Assembly: GCA_026874595.1 (NCBI GenBank)
Contig: CM049317.1
Span: forward strand, 41,626,401-41,690,400
Direction: 5' to 3'
From: Sipunculus nudus
Taxonomy: Eukaryota; Annelida; Sipuncula; Golfingiida; Sipunculidae
DNA: 64,000 nt
Part shown: positions 11,481-21,169 of the stretch, in pieces
How positions within the stretch are numbered: position 1 is the first letter of the stretch
How the letters are laid out: every line of letters begins with the position of its first letter
Position numbers and translations under genes: made by a program
The notes under the pieces: generated by a model
What the model was told of the DNA's origin: nothing
What the model saw: only the letters and a program-made list of their open reading frames with translations
The model's database searches: none

Positions 11481-12420
11481 AACGATGCGAGATTTGACGA
11501 AACTTACAATATAATCACATAATGTGACCGAGAGTGTTAGACGCTATCAAATGCTGAAAATCATAGGTCTTCAACATAAAAATAACAGAATTATGGGCGT
11601 TCCTTTAAATGGTCCCTTGTTCTCGTTTGGCAAGAAATGGTGCGAGATATGATGAGATATTCACTTTTGTCACTTCAAACTAGTCAAGTGATTCTTGAAC
11701 AATAGAAAAATAAAATCTCTAACATTAAAATGACAGAGATATAGACATTTGTTCGAATTCTCGAATATTCTCGTTTGGCGGGAGATGATACGAGATGTGG
11801 AGAGATGTGCGTTATTATCATGTAAAGCTTCCAAAACGCAACAAAATGCTGAAAACTGTCCTCTTTAGCCGAAAAGGTGACCAAGTTATAAGCATTTCTG
11901 TGAAATCTCGTAATTTCTCTTTCGACGATAAACCGAGCGAGATTTGATGAGATTTGCTATTGAATGACCTAGAACCAGGAGAATGCTGCCTTATGCAAAA
12001 CACAAGACCCTTGTAGCATAAATATAAACAGAGATAGAAGCCAAAAACATCATGTTTTCAGATTGTCAAGTTTTACCCCAAAATTTGGTAACCATGGTAA
12101 CAGCAGCACAAGGCTATTTGTACGCAGGAATAAGGCTATGATCCTAGTTTTAGAAACAACAATAAGAATTGTCCCATGTTTAATATTTTTTAGATATTGC
12201 AGAAAAATGATATGTTACAGTGTTTCAAGTACCACCCCCCCTGGTGGCTATTTCCAAAAAATGAAAAATTGATTTCGAGATATTAATAAATAACACAAAA
12301 TAAGTCATTTTTAAAGCCATAGTTAAAAAAATGGCGTCCTCAAGGTCATTTTTAATGAAATCTCAAAAAATTTTGTTTGACGAGAAATCGCATGAGATTC
12401 TACGAGACTTGGTACTTTAT
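11480..12420. repeat. degenerate ~145-bp tandem repeat
   Basis: A recurring pair, CTCGTTTGGC followed about 14-20 bp later by a CGAGAT/GAGATNTGATGAGAT block, appears near 11625, 11770, 11920 and 12375, with a weaker copy near 11482. Copies are strongly diverged, so this is an old array. Small frames in it are not credible genes. Confidence 0.55.
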
Positions 12421-12833
12421 GATAAACACCTAGTTGAAAACTTCCTGATGCAAAAAACCAGACATCTCTAGCTCTAAAAATGGAAAAGTTAGAAAAAAAA
12501 TTCAAATTTTGTGACTTTTTCCCCAAAAATACTTTACTGTGGTAACGAATGACCAGAGATATTTGCTAACACATGGAAATGATACATAATGAGGAATAAA
12601 ATGAGCTACAGATGAAACTGCTACGATTATTATTGACAAAGATATGAAGGAAAAACAGTTTTAAGGTTTTTCAGTTACCCTGACCTTGACCTTTGACCGA
12701 TCATGACCAAAAACAATAGGCTCCGAGGAGAATCGATTTTACACTGAATGTATAGGTTGTAGAGCGATTGGTGCAAATTGTGGCCGGTAGACTGAGGATA
12801 TACAGACAGACAGACAAATAAACATACGCAGGT

Positions 12834-13160
12834 GATCAACATGCTTGCCGAATCTTTGATTCCGGCAAGCAACAAACATACAGAACTGACCAACATACTT
12901 GCTGAAATCTTTGATTCCGGCAAGTAACAAACATACGGAACTGACCAACATACTTGCCAAAATCTTTGATTCCGGCAAGTATCAAACATACGGAACTGAC
13001 CAACATACTTGCCGAAATCTTTGATTCCAGCAAGTAACAAACAAACATACGAGGGTGATCAAGATACTTGTTGAAATCTTTGATTCCTGCAAGTAACAAA
13101 CAGACATACGCAACTGACCAACATGCTTGCCAAAATCGAAGATTTCCGGCAAGCAATAAT
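12834..13160. repeat. 52-60-bp tandem array (CAACATACTTGCC / TTTGATTCCGGCAAG)
   Basis: Six units contain CCAACATRCTTGCC, then AAATCTTTGATTCCGGCAAG, then AACAAACATACG, starting near 12837, 12891, 12943, 13001, 13059 and 13119. Each unit can form a short stem from CTTGCCG and CGGCAAG. A related but inverted set lies at about 40760-40920. Overlapping minus-strand frames of 67-121 residues are artefacts of the repeat. Confidence 0.8.
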
Positions 13161-13426
13161 CTTTTACTGATATGTCAGGGATCACAGGTAGCTGGGAAAT
13201 ACTTTAAGCAGCATCAACATTTATACCAGGGCTGCCATTTATACCATGCAAGTACAATCATAATAAAATATTTGATGAGACTATTAATACATGTTACCAG
13301 AAAAAATCTTGTGACACTAACACAGTGTCATAAGAGTTTTCTTGCTGCACTGATTGTTTCATTTTTTTTTAAACATATAACATTAATATAAGTTCGTGCA
13401 CATGGCTTACATACCATATCTTTTCC

Positions 13427-14083
13427 TTAGTGTTTGTTCCATCTTGGTTTTGATTCTCTGGACACTGGAGGGCAGAAGGGACACTGACTGTCTGGATTAT
13501 CTTGAAAAAATATGCAGTTGTCTGCAGTGAATGGCCCCCTGAACTGACTTGGCAGGTTTATCTGGCAAGATGGAAAGTCTGTCAAGACTGAATTGTCATG
13601 AAATGGGCAGTTGCTAGATGGATCATCTGCACAGAAGATGCAGCCCTGAGTCTCCTGGGTTGGTTCCCCTGCAGTTGATGTACCAGGGATAGGCTCTGAT
13701 CTTGATGGACCAGGGATAGGCTCTGATCTTGATGGACCAGGGATAGGCTCTGATCTTGATGTACCAGGGATAGGCTCTGATCTTGATGTACCAGGGATAG
13801 ACTCTGATCTTGATGGACCAGGGATAGGCTCTGATCTTGATGGACCAGGGATAGGCTCTGATCTTGATAGACCAGGGATAGGCTCTGATCTTGATAGACC
13901 AGGGATAGGCTCTGATCTTGATGTACCAGGGATAGGCTCTGATCTTGATGGACCAGGGATAGGCTCTGATCTTGATGTACCAGGGATAGGCTCTGATCTT
14001 GATGTACCAGGGATAGGCTCTGATCTTGATGTACCAGGGATAGGCTCTGATCTTGATGGACCAGGGTTGGGATCCTTGGACGA
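13427..14083 (-). CDS. candidate exon of an unrecognised gene: 9-residue repeat plus Cys-rich tail
   Basis: This minus-strand frame is open for 218 codons from just after a TGA (14084-14086) to a TAA at 13427-13429. The 27-bp array encodes GPSRSEPIP or GTSRSEPIP about 14 times, a proline/serine-rich and probably disordered region. A non-repetitive tail follows: GCIFCADDPSSNCPFHDN, then ADNCIFFQDNPDSQCPFCPP and a basic end (SRESKPRWNKH). The paired C-x2-C and NCPF/QCPF elements and the tail's even composition look coding, unlike the two other open frames through the array. There is no start codon, so this would be an internal or last exon. I do not recognise the family. Zinc binding by the Cys/His motifs is only a guess. 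Confidence 0.45.
   Translation of the reverse strand, partial: SSKDPNPGPSRSEPIPGTSRSEPIPGTSRSEPIPGTSRSEPIPGPSRSEPIPGTSRSEPIPGLSRSEPIPGLSRSEPIPGPSRSEPIPGPSRSESIPGTSRSEPIPGTSRSEPIPGPSRSEPIPGPSRSEPIPGTSTAGEPTQETQGCIFCADDPSSNCPFHDNSVLTDFPSCQINLPSQFRGPFTADNCIFFQDNPDSQCPFCPPVSRESKPRWNKH
13677..14054. repeat. 27-bp minisatellite, 14 units
   Basis: Fourteen exact-length 27-bp units (GATGGACCAGGGATAGGCTC plus TGATCTT) run without an indel, followed by a partial unit. Variation is almost confined to bases 4-5 of the unit (GG, GT or AG). One unit has GGGATAGACTC. Strict length conservation in multiples of three is compatible with coding constraint, but recent expansion would look the same. Confidence 0.9.
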
Positions 14084-14183
14084 TCAACGAGGGATGGGTT
14101 GCGGGGCTGTCTCTGTGGAATCTGACAAGGTACTGCTGCTGATCAGTATTGTCTGTATTTGCTTCAACGCTTTATTCTGTGTC
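14084..14183 (-). pseudogene. upstream extension of the candidate exon, interrupted by one TGA
   Basis: In the same frame as the candidate exon, codons are open from an acceptor-like AATTCTAG (exon start 14183) to the TGA at 14084-14086. They encode a Lys/Gln then Ser/Thr-rich stretch containing SSSTLSDSTETAPQPIPR. Its composition matches the region after the stop. One nonsense change could therefore separate two parts of one exon; alternatively the exon truly starts after the TGA. Confidence 0.35.
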
Positions 14184-14574
14184 CTAGAATTGGGCGGATA
14201 AAATGATATTCAGAGTTAATCTGATGTTCACACAATATCATATTTTGCTAATTTAAGCTTTAGCTTATATGATGATTTAAATTAATTTTAATAGAGTAAA
14301 ATAAGAAAAAAAATCACTAAAAAAAGCTAAAAAGAAATACATTCAATAAATCATGATCAATCATTCTGAAATAAAAAAAAATACTGATGTATAGTCTTAG
14401 GCACTAGAGGTTTCTAGTGATGTATTCTAGAGCCTATCTAATTCACAAATAGAAGAAATTTCTGTCAATGACACTCACTGGGTGCCTCCTAAAGTAGCAC
14501 CCCCCCCCCCTCCCCCCAAAAAAATTACTTTAACTGGCGGGTGTGTATAATATACAAGTCACATGTAAACCTAC

Positions 14575-14634
14575 CTGTCAGCAATGAGATGGACTCCTCA
14601 CTACTGCCTTGGCTGTTTGAACCCTTTGGTGTGG
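14575..14634 (-). CDS. possible 60-bp upstream exon of the same unrecognised gene
   Basis: On the minus strand, TTTTTTAACTGCAG is followed by 60 bp and a good donor, GACAG|GTAGGT. Only one of three frames is open; it gives TPKGSNSQGSSEESISLLT, similar in style to the Ser-rich segment downstream. However, its end phase (one spare base) does not match the acceptor at 14183, so the join fails by one base. I treat it as suggestive only. Confidence 0.3.
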
Positions 14635-14753
14635 CTGCAGTTAAAAAATATAAACGTTTATAATAATAATAGAACAAGTGTATCAACAATGGGAGGGCAT
14701 CCAAGTGAACTTAAGAGTTTTAACAGTGAAATGTTTCCCCAAGGATCACTAAA

Positions 14754-14945
14754 TGGGGCCTGGACAGCTGAGTGGTAAACGCTTGGCTCTCTCCGCTGGC
14801 GACCCGGGTTTGATCCCCGGCGTTGCTATGAGAGTGGGTTGTAGTTGCCCGTTCAAGGCCGGTGGTTTTCTCCGGGTACTCCGGTTTCCTCCACCTCTGC
14901 AGACTACCGAACGCCATCACCGGAGCCATGGAGAGTGCCTCGATT
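14754..14945 (+). mobile_element. tRNA-derived SINE
   Basis: The head is tRNA-like, with an A box (CAGCTGAGTGGTAAACGC, about 14763-14780) and a B box (GGGTTTGATCCCC, about 14806-14818) for RNA polymerase III. A conserved body follows: GGTTTTCTCCGGGTACTCC and GGTTTCCTCCACC (14870-14900). This body block recalls the central domain of animal SINEs of the MetaSINE type, an identification from memory. The AT-rich tail runs into the adjacent minisatellite. CAAGGATCACTAAATG just before it resembles CCAGGATCACTAAATG inside the minisatellite, so SINE and array may have spread together. Confidence 0.8.
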
Positions 14946-15008
14946 AGTTATTATAACTATTTGTACAATCCATGTAAAATAAATAAGTTTATATTTAAGT
15001 TTATATTT

Positions 15009-15659
15009 AAATGTGAATACAGACTTTTAATAACAGACATCTGAATTCTAACAACATCCAGGATCACTAAATGTGAATACAGACTTTTAATAACAGACAT
15101 CTGAATTCTAACATCCAGGATCACTAAATGTGAATACAGACTTTTAATAACAGACATCTAAATTCTAACAACATCCAGGATCACTATATGTGAATACAGA
15201 CTTTTAATAACAGACATCTGAATTCTAACAACATCCAGGATCACTAAATGTGAATACAGACTTTTAATAACAGACATTTTAATTCTAACAACATCCAGGA
15301 TCACTAAATGTGAATACAGACTTTTAATAACAGACATCTGAATTCTAACGACATCCAGGATCACTATATGTGAATACAGACTTTTAATAACAGACATCTG
15401 AATTCTAACAACATCCAGGATCACTATATGTGAATACAGACTTTTAATAACAGACATCTGAATTCCTAAAACATCCAGGATCACTATATGTGAATACAGA
15501 CTTTTAATAACAGACATCTGAATTCTGTCAACATCCAGGATCACTATATGTGAACACAGACTTTTAATAACAGACATCTGTATTCTAACAACATCCAGGA
15601 TCACTATATGTGAATACATACTTTTAATAACAGACATCTGAATTCTGTAAACATCCAGG
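15009..15659. repeat. 60-bp minisatellite, 11 units
   Basis: TGAATACAGACTTTTAATAA recurs at 15013, 15071 and then exactly every 60 bp to 15611. Each unit holds CAGACATCTGAATTC and CATCCAGGATCACT. Because 60 is a multiple of three and the units lack stops in one minus frame, a 159-residue frame of a 20-residue repeat runs through it. It has no flanking coding signal and is not called as a gene. Confidence 0.95.
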
Positions 15660-16146
15660 GGTGCTTTAAGAGTTTTAAAGAACTACAAAAATTACCCTGG
15701 AACAGCTTAGGCACTTAAATGCTTTTGATTTCATGGTTCAATTAAATTCACTGAGCATGCCCCAGTGTTCGTTGGAGATATAATTACACTGGTGTTTTGG
15801 GTACCTGAGACGAAACACCACGAAACACCTATTTATCCTCAATGTTAAAGTTTAATTTTGAGTCACATTGAGGAATCATTAAATGTTAATAATATCTGCC
15901 GAATTTCAGGGCCTGAATGGGTGAACTTTTGATGAACTAGCGGGTTTCGTTCCGTGGTCTTGCCTTGTTGATTCGTTGTCAGTGGTAGCCATTTTAACAG
16001 AGTTCATGCTACCACCTAGTGGAGGATTTTGTAACCAAAATCATAGTGGCTGAAATGCCAGTGCTGGATATTAGAATCTGGATAAATAATTTATTCTTCC
16101 ATTATACATACTATCTTTTCTGCTCGCCTTATTCATAATTTCCCTT

Positions 16147-16182
16147 TTACTCTCTCTCTCTCACTCTCTCTCTCTCTCTGTC
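16147..16182. repeat. (TC)n microsatellite
   Basis: An interrupted CT dinucleotide run lies inside the foldback element. Confidence 0.85.
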
Positions 16183-16424
16183 CGTATATTTCTATTATAC
16201 TTTCTATCTTTACACTCCTTCCTAGACCTCTCTTTTTCTCTCCCTCTCTCAAATCTTAAACTTTTATGATAGATATATATATGCTTGCCTTATTCATACT
16301 AAAAGTACTGTGCATTTTTATTGCCCTTTCTCCCATAATTCCCATAATACACATAAGAATGGTATTTCTTGGACGAAATAACAAAGCGGCAGCGGATTTT
16401 AGAATTACAAATCTTAAATATAGC

Positions 16425-16598
16425 ATTGATTATTTTCAATATTCGTGATATTTGTTATCTTAACTAATTTGAAATAATGAAATGCGACCCAGATGCATAG
16501 TTTTCCCTATTGATTATTTTCAATATTCGTGATATTTGTTATCTTAACTAATTGAAATAGGGCCTAATGAAATGAGACCCAAATGCTTAGTTTTCCCA
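16425..16598. repeat. 84-bp tandem duplication
   Basis: The block starting ATTGATTATTTTCAATATTC occurs at 16425 and again at 16509, each followed by AATGAAATG, GACCCA and TAGTTTTCCC. It is a two-copy tandem inside the foldback element. Confidence 0.85.
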
Positions 16599-16874
16599 CC
16601 ATGTTCAATATGGTTTAAAGTTTGATATGTTTAGCAAGCGCCAGGGGGCAGCATATGCGAGCCATGAATGGCTGCCTTGATCATCAGTGAACACATCACG
16701 GGACGAAACCCTCCTTTATCACAAGTTTTCCTCGGGATTTTCAGTCCAAACATCATATATTTAATCAACATTTAATGATTCCTCAAAGTGACTCAAAATT
16801 AAACTTTAACATTGAGGATAAATAGGTGTTTCGTGGTGTTTCGTCTCAGGTACCCAAAACACCGGTGTTTTGGG

Positions 16875-19107
16875 TGTTTAGTCCGACCGGTTACAAGGTA
16901 CCAGGGGTGACACTTGATCATTATCTATCCTATTTTAAACGGGACTTACATACAGTATATATACTGACTTTAGCTCATACACGAGGACGTGAAAAGTCTT
17001 ACACTATGATCCACTAAACAATTGTTCACCGAAGCTTACCGTCTATCTTGCTGGAGCTTGACGCATACAGGTCCGGTGACTCGGGACGTTTCTTCTCTTT
17101 CTGGAACCACCTTGGTCCGTCATTCCCTTCTCGATTTATGTCAAATAAATACTACCCTATATAAACTATGTACTAACTCAAAATAAAACGGCTTATACTA
17201 TGAAGACTTCTACGATGTATACGACGAGGTGCAGCGGTACGTGTTGTTCACAGGTGATCACATGGGTTTGTTGTTGTTTGCGTTAAATCGGCAATGACCT
17301 GGTTCGAATGCGCATCTGCTGTGACAGGTCACGCTGGGCATGTTTAACCCATATCAGATTGCGCATGCGTGGTGACTATGTCATGGGCACACTAAAAGGT
17401 TTGTATCACAACGTTGTAAACATTTGTAAGTGCATGGTGATGTCTGGACCCCACCTGGTTGTATTGAGTGACCTCTTGACTTGGCTGCTGAAACTCAGCA
17501 TGTTGTCAAATCTGTTTTCAAACAAGAAAGCCTTTTTAAAATTGGCTACACTACTTTTTTAAAGCTGCATTTACCCAATCTGTTCTTATAAAACTGGTAG
17601 AACCCTACCATAGAATAATTCTTGTAAAGTTAAAACCAATCAGCTTAACAGTTTCATCATAAAACAGTGTATATGCTAGAAGAGTCTAAAATTACATTTT
17701 TGCTTGAAAAAAACAGATCAATGTAGGTGTTCCCACCAAAACCTCAATTAAGGATATGACATGTTACAAATATTGGCAAAAAATTTGGTGATGATAGCTC
17801 AGAGCCATTTCTGAGATTGAAATTTTAGTTTGCTTTTTTGGACAGATGACTAAGTTCAACCTCCTGTGACTCGGCCAAAAATCTCCAAACTGTTACCGTT
17901 TGATCAAACTTGAGAGAGATTGTTCCTGGGATAATTTTTGTGAAATATGGGACAAATTGGCTGGACAGTTTGGGAGAAGAAGATTTTTAAAGCTTTTTTA
18001 GCTTTTCCCCTATAAAATCTGAGAAAATGCAGTTACAAAAAAATAAAGAAAAATCCGATAGAGTTTTTCAGATGACTGATTATTTGCAAAAAAATTGGTG
18101 ATGCTAGCTCTTGCCATTTTTGAGTTAGCTATGGTTAATGTACAGACGCCGCATGATGCAATGACGTAAGACGCTGCATCATGAGCACACAGGTTTGCTA
18201 AAAAGTGGGGTCAGGAAAAATCTTTGGAGGTCCAACACATTTTCTGTGCTGCCGGACCCCAATGTCCAGTGGCAATTTTCGGCAAATTCGAGCCCTGTAT
18301 ATATTTTTGCAAACATACTTTTTTCATAACTTTGGATCATAATATAACTAAAAGGCAATGTGTGCTTTGTTTCTTCGCCATCTTGATAAATGGCTGCCAT
18401 TTAAAAATCAGGGTTATATATCACTCAAAAACCGTCATTTAAGACAGGGGTTAGGTGAGAACAATTTGATAATCCTCAATAGAAAACTTTTCTTGGTTGA
18501 TTGTAGGGTAATTTTTCCTGTAGATTTTTCCTGTAATGATTAAATGTCTATTTACTTTGGAATTAGGTCTTCTCCTTTAGTTGTCCATTGAATGAACCAT
18601 TTTAATACAATAATTATATAATTAAATTGCATATGTAATGAGCCAAGAGTTGAATCATGATTATCATGGAGGTTATGATCCATATGATATAATACTGCAT
18701 CATTTGGTTATTTATGTCAATATGTTAAGGTGCCTCATTTTAATTGCATGGTCTTACCCTCCAGTAGACTACTGAATATATAATTAGCTAATTAGCATAT
18801 GTAAGGGGCAATTGGTCAAATAATGATCATTATGTTTTGTTTGAAACAAATGCTTAGGATATACATCCAAGGGTCTCTGATGTTAAGAAACTCGATAAGC
18901 ATGACAGAAGTAACAGCAACATTGTACTACTTAAATAAACTTTATACCAGTTTAAGGAAATATTTAATTTATGCTTCAATATTTTAGAACAAAGTAGTGG
19001 TTATGAGGGGTAGAGGGTGTCAAACTCATGTCTGGTGATGTCTTGCTATAAGAGAAATAATATTTTATCCTTATCAGATTAAAGGATGTGTGTAGCAGGG
19101 TTCAAAA
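16875..19107. other. no gene seen; weak ~310-bp tandem; NRF1-like site
   Basis: No coding sequence is supported. AATTTGGTGATGATAGCTC (about 17782) and AATTGGTGATGCTAGCTC (about 18093) suggest a diverged two-copy repeat. A TGCGCATGCGT match to the NRF1-type site lies at 17360-17370. Confidence 0.45.
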
Positions 19108-19109
19108 TA

Positions 19110-20364
19110 CAGTGGGTCCCCGCAATAAAAACCACCCTGGGGACTGAGCAAAGTGGTCATAATTTTGGGGTGGTCGTATTGGTGAAACTCTACCCTTGGT
19201 TTCATATAACACGCCGATGTTTAATTTGTATCAATGTGTATTAGTTGCATATATTTAATGTGATTTATAACAAATATTTACTTTGCAGTGACCCTGGTTA
19301 TGAATTTTTTTTTGTGTGTGTAGTTAAAAAGAAAACAAAATTGTTTTAAATATCTATATATTCATGATAAAAAATAAATCTACATGTACACATATACATA
19401 ATGCCTGACGTTTAACCTAAAATTACGCTGAAGGCAATACAAAAACCTACTGAATACATATTGAACATAATATGTGGCAGTGTTGGTGCAAGAAAGACGT
19501 GGAACTTGAAATTTTGAAAGCACTGTGAACAGAATATCAGTGGATGATAATTCTTCACAATTGAGCCCAAAGTAGTTTGTCGTGAGGTCATGCGTGAAGA
19601 GGCATAGGCACAGCCAATTGGGGCTGACTGCATCCTGGTGTTGCCGCCTTGATTAACGCCACTTTCTCCTTCATGGAGAGCTCTTCAGTACTGAGGCATG
19701 GTCGCACAACAGCAAGCAATTTAAACACAGCCTGAACCAGTATAGAAATAAACTGACAGCGATCTATCTGATAAAGCGAGACTGTGTGGGATTTCCCCCT
19801 ATGCAAGCTTTATTTATACATTTTACTAACTTCTCAATACTCTGAGTGAAAGGTATGAGCACATTTAGGATTAACTAGGTCGTTAATTGGACCAATGAGG
19901 ATAGAACAATATGTGCTGAGTCAAAATACTTAAAGGTCTCACCCCGCACTTAGGATGCGGCAGTTAGCCAGGCAGACAGGCTCATTAAGTAATAGGGCCG
20001 ATGGTTACCCTCTTTGATCTATCAGGAGCACCTAAACTAGTCTCGGCGCGGACACTGATTCAGAAAGATATGCGGCACCATATTAACACTCTGGTTGGGT
20101 TTCCTTGTTACCCTCTTAGACCTATTGTTAGGGGCCTGTGACAAGGCGCAGCCATTGACTCGTGACAAAAGTTTTTTTCATACTTCTCTGCGGTTATCGC
20201 ATTAGAAGTGTCGCATTAGTGCTGAGGCCAGGAAATCTGACTAATTCTGATTTCAGGGGTGTTCGTAATTATGAGTCATTTATAAACATAAATAGACTAA
20301 AAACAATTTAGGACCAAGCAAAGTGGTCTTAATTGTGGGGTGGTCACAAGGCAGGGTTCCATTG
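19110..20364. mobile_element. pogo/Tigger-type DNA transposon relic
   Basis: The left end CAGTGGGTCCCCGCAAT (19110) and the inverted right end CAATGGAACCCTGCC (ending 20364) are diverged terminal inverted repeats continuing to ACCACCCC. Both are flanked by TA (19108-19109 and 20365-20366), the duplication expected for the Tc1/mariner-pogo group. A block reading GAGCAAAGTGGTCATAATT occurs just inside the left end and, in direct orientation, inside the right end. An N-terminal transposase fragment lies on the minus strand. At 1255 bp the element is internally deleted, because full Tigger elements are usually over 2 kb. Confidence 0.75.
19588..19806 (-). pseudogene. fragment of a CENP-B/Tigger-type transposase HTH domain
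   Basis: A 72-residue frame holds LSMKEKVALIKAATPGCSQ followed by PQLA. This matches the first helix-turn-helix of pogo/Tigger/CENP-B proteins (a T/S-M-K-E-K-V-x-L-I-K core, then S-Q-x-Q-L-A). It ends at a stop soon after, and the second DNA-binding helix and the DDE catalytic domain are not recognisable. It lies inside inverted ends of the pogo type, which agrees with the family. The upstream residues (MHRGKSHTVSLYQ...) are probably not native. Confidence 0.6.
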
Positions 20365-20366
20365 TA

Positions 20367-21023
20367 CTTTGATATTTTAACCATGACAACGGAAAGGCAT
20401 TAATCCGCAGAAAAATTTGCCTTTCCGCTAAAGATGCATCCTACCAGCATATCAAACTTTTAGTCACATATTTGCTCAGTGCAAACCTGATACTTCCATC
20501 ATACATGCCATCCTACATGCACATTTGCATGCAAAAAGAACTTAAAGTTTGCATTAGTAACGCTGATATATCAGAAACATGATTGTGCAGGAAAATAAAG
20601 GAGATGAGGGCCTAACTGGTGGAGAGTATAAGAAAATTATAGACTATATTTATAGGAAAATATAGGACATAGGGAGTTGGTGGAAGACCACCTGTAAAAT
20701 ATTTTGTTATTGTCATGTTTGTTCCTACTTATCAGATAATAATATCTATGGGATTAAACCTGGGTACACTTGACCTCATTCTGCAGTTACCATGGTGATC
20801 TATGTTAAAGGTCTTGGCATTTTTATCTTTACTTTTGAAAGTTTGTAATTTTTAAGACTAGCTCTATAGGTCTAGATTTTGCAACATGAAGAGTATTACC
20901 CATTTTTTTTCGAGTAATAGGAAATGACCACCAGAGGGCACTGCAGTGAATTTTTCCAAGATTCTATTTATGATGCCCTAGAGGAACCATTTTTTATGTA
21001 GTCCACTCAAAACTCATACATTA
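20367..21023. other. no gene seen; flank of the gypsy insertion
   Basis: AT-rich DNA. A small stem (GGAAAGGCA and TGCCTTTCC, 20390-20425) is visible. A CTCF-type motif lies near the right edge and is listed separately. Confidence 0.4.
20928..20941 (+). promoter_or_regulatory. CTCF-type insulator motif match
   Basis: CCACCAGAGGGCAC fits the bilaterian CTCF core consensus (CCASYAGRKGGCRS) at all 14 positions. It lies 87 bp before the gypsy element. Binding is not shown by sequence alone. Confidence 0.4.
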
Positions 21024-21027
21024 TATG
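21024..21027. repeat. target-site duplication (left), TATG
   Basis: TATG directly precedes the left LTR and recurs at 33465-33468 right after the right LTR. A 4-bp duplication is in the normal range for LTR elements. Confidence 0.75.
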
Positions 21028-21088
21028 TGTGGCACCCAACGTGGGGCCAGGTTCAAGAATCAAGACGGATGCGAGGTGAGGATTTATT

Positions 21089-21169
21089 CTGGAAGAAGAT
21101 ACAGGTACAGGCAATCAGTCGGCTGGTTGCCAACAGCAAGGTTTGAGCAGAACTCACGAGGCTGCCCCA
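21089..21169. repeat. 81-bp repeat inside the left LTR, copy 1
   Basis: Identical but for one base (C/G in AACTCACGAGG versus AACTGACGAGG) to 23667-23747. In the right LTR the same pair is at 30569-30649 and 33155-33235. Read on the minus strand, copy 2 continues CTTCCAG|GTAGG while copy 1 continues CTTCCAGAATAAA. Confidence 0.9.

Larger units (their letters stand above)
15787..16867. mobile_element. foldback-type element with 101-bp terminal inverted repeats
   Basis: 15787-15887 and 16767-16867 are near-perfect inverted copies, starting CAC[T/C]GGTGTTTTGGG and ending at AATGTT. The inner flanks also mirror each other loosely (GGGTTTCGTTCCGTG at about 15950; inverted GGGACGAAACCC at about 16700). 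No transposase frame is present, so it would be non-autonomous. I could not identify a target duplication. A 22-bp perfect palindrome at 16853-16874 overlaps the right end, as if part of a second copy of the terminus abuts it. Confidence 0.8.

Noticed and set aside
12675-13185. Minus-strand 67-121 residue frames with LPESKI repeats
   Set aside because: Translations of the 52-60-bp tandem array; frames shift between units.
13623-14087. 154-residue frame of IKIRAYPWS repeats
   Set aside because: Another frame of the same 27-bp array; its unique ends are short and unremarkable, while the adjacent frame continues into a convincing tail.
14754-14830. Functional tRNA gene
   Set aside because: A and B boxes are present but the cloverleaf does not close, and a SINE body follows.
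15158-15637. 159-residue frame of a 20-residue repeat (MSVIKSLYSHIVILDVVRIQ)
   Set aside because: It is the 60-bp minisatellite read in one frame; there is no flanking coding sequence, start context or composition shift.
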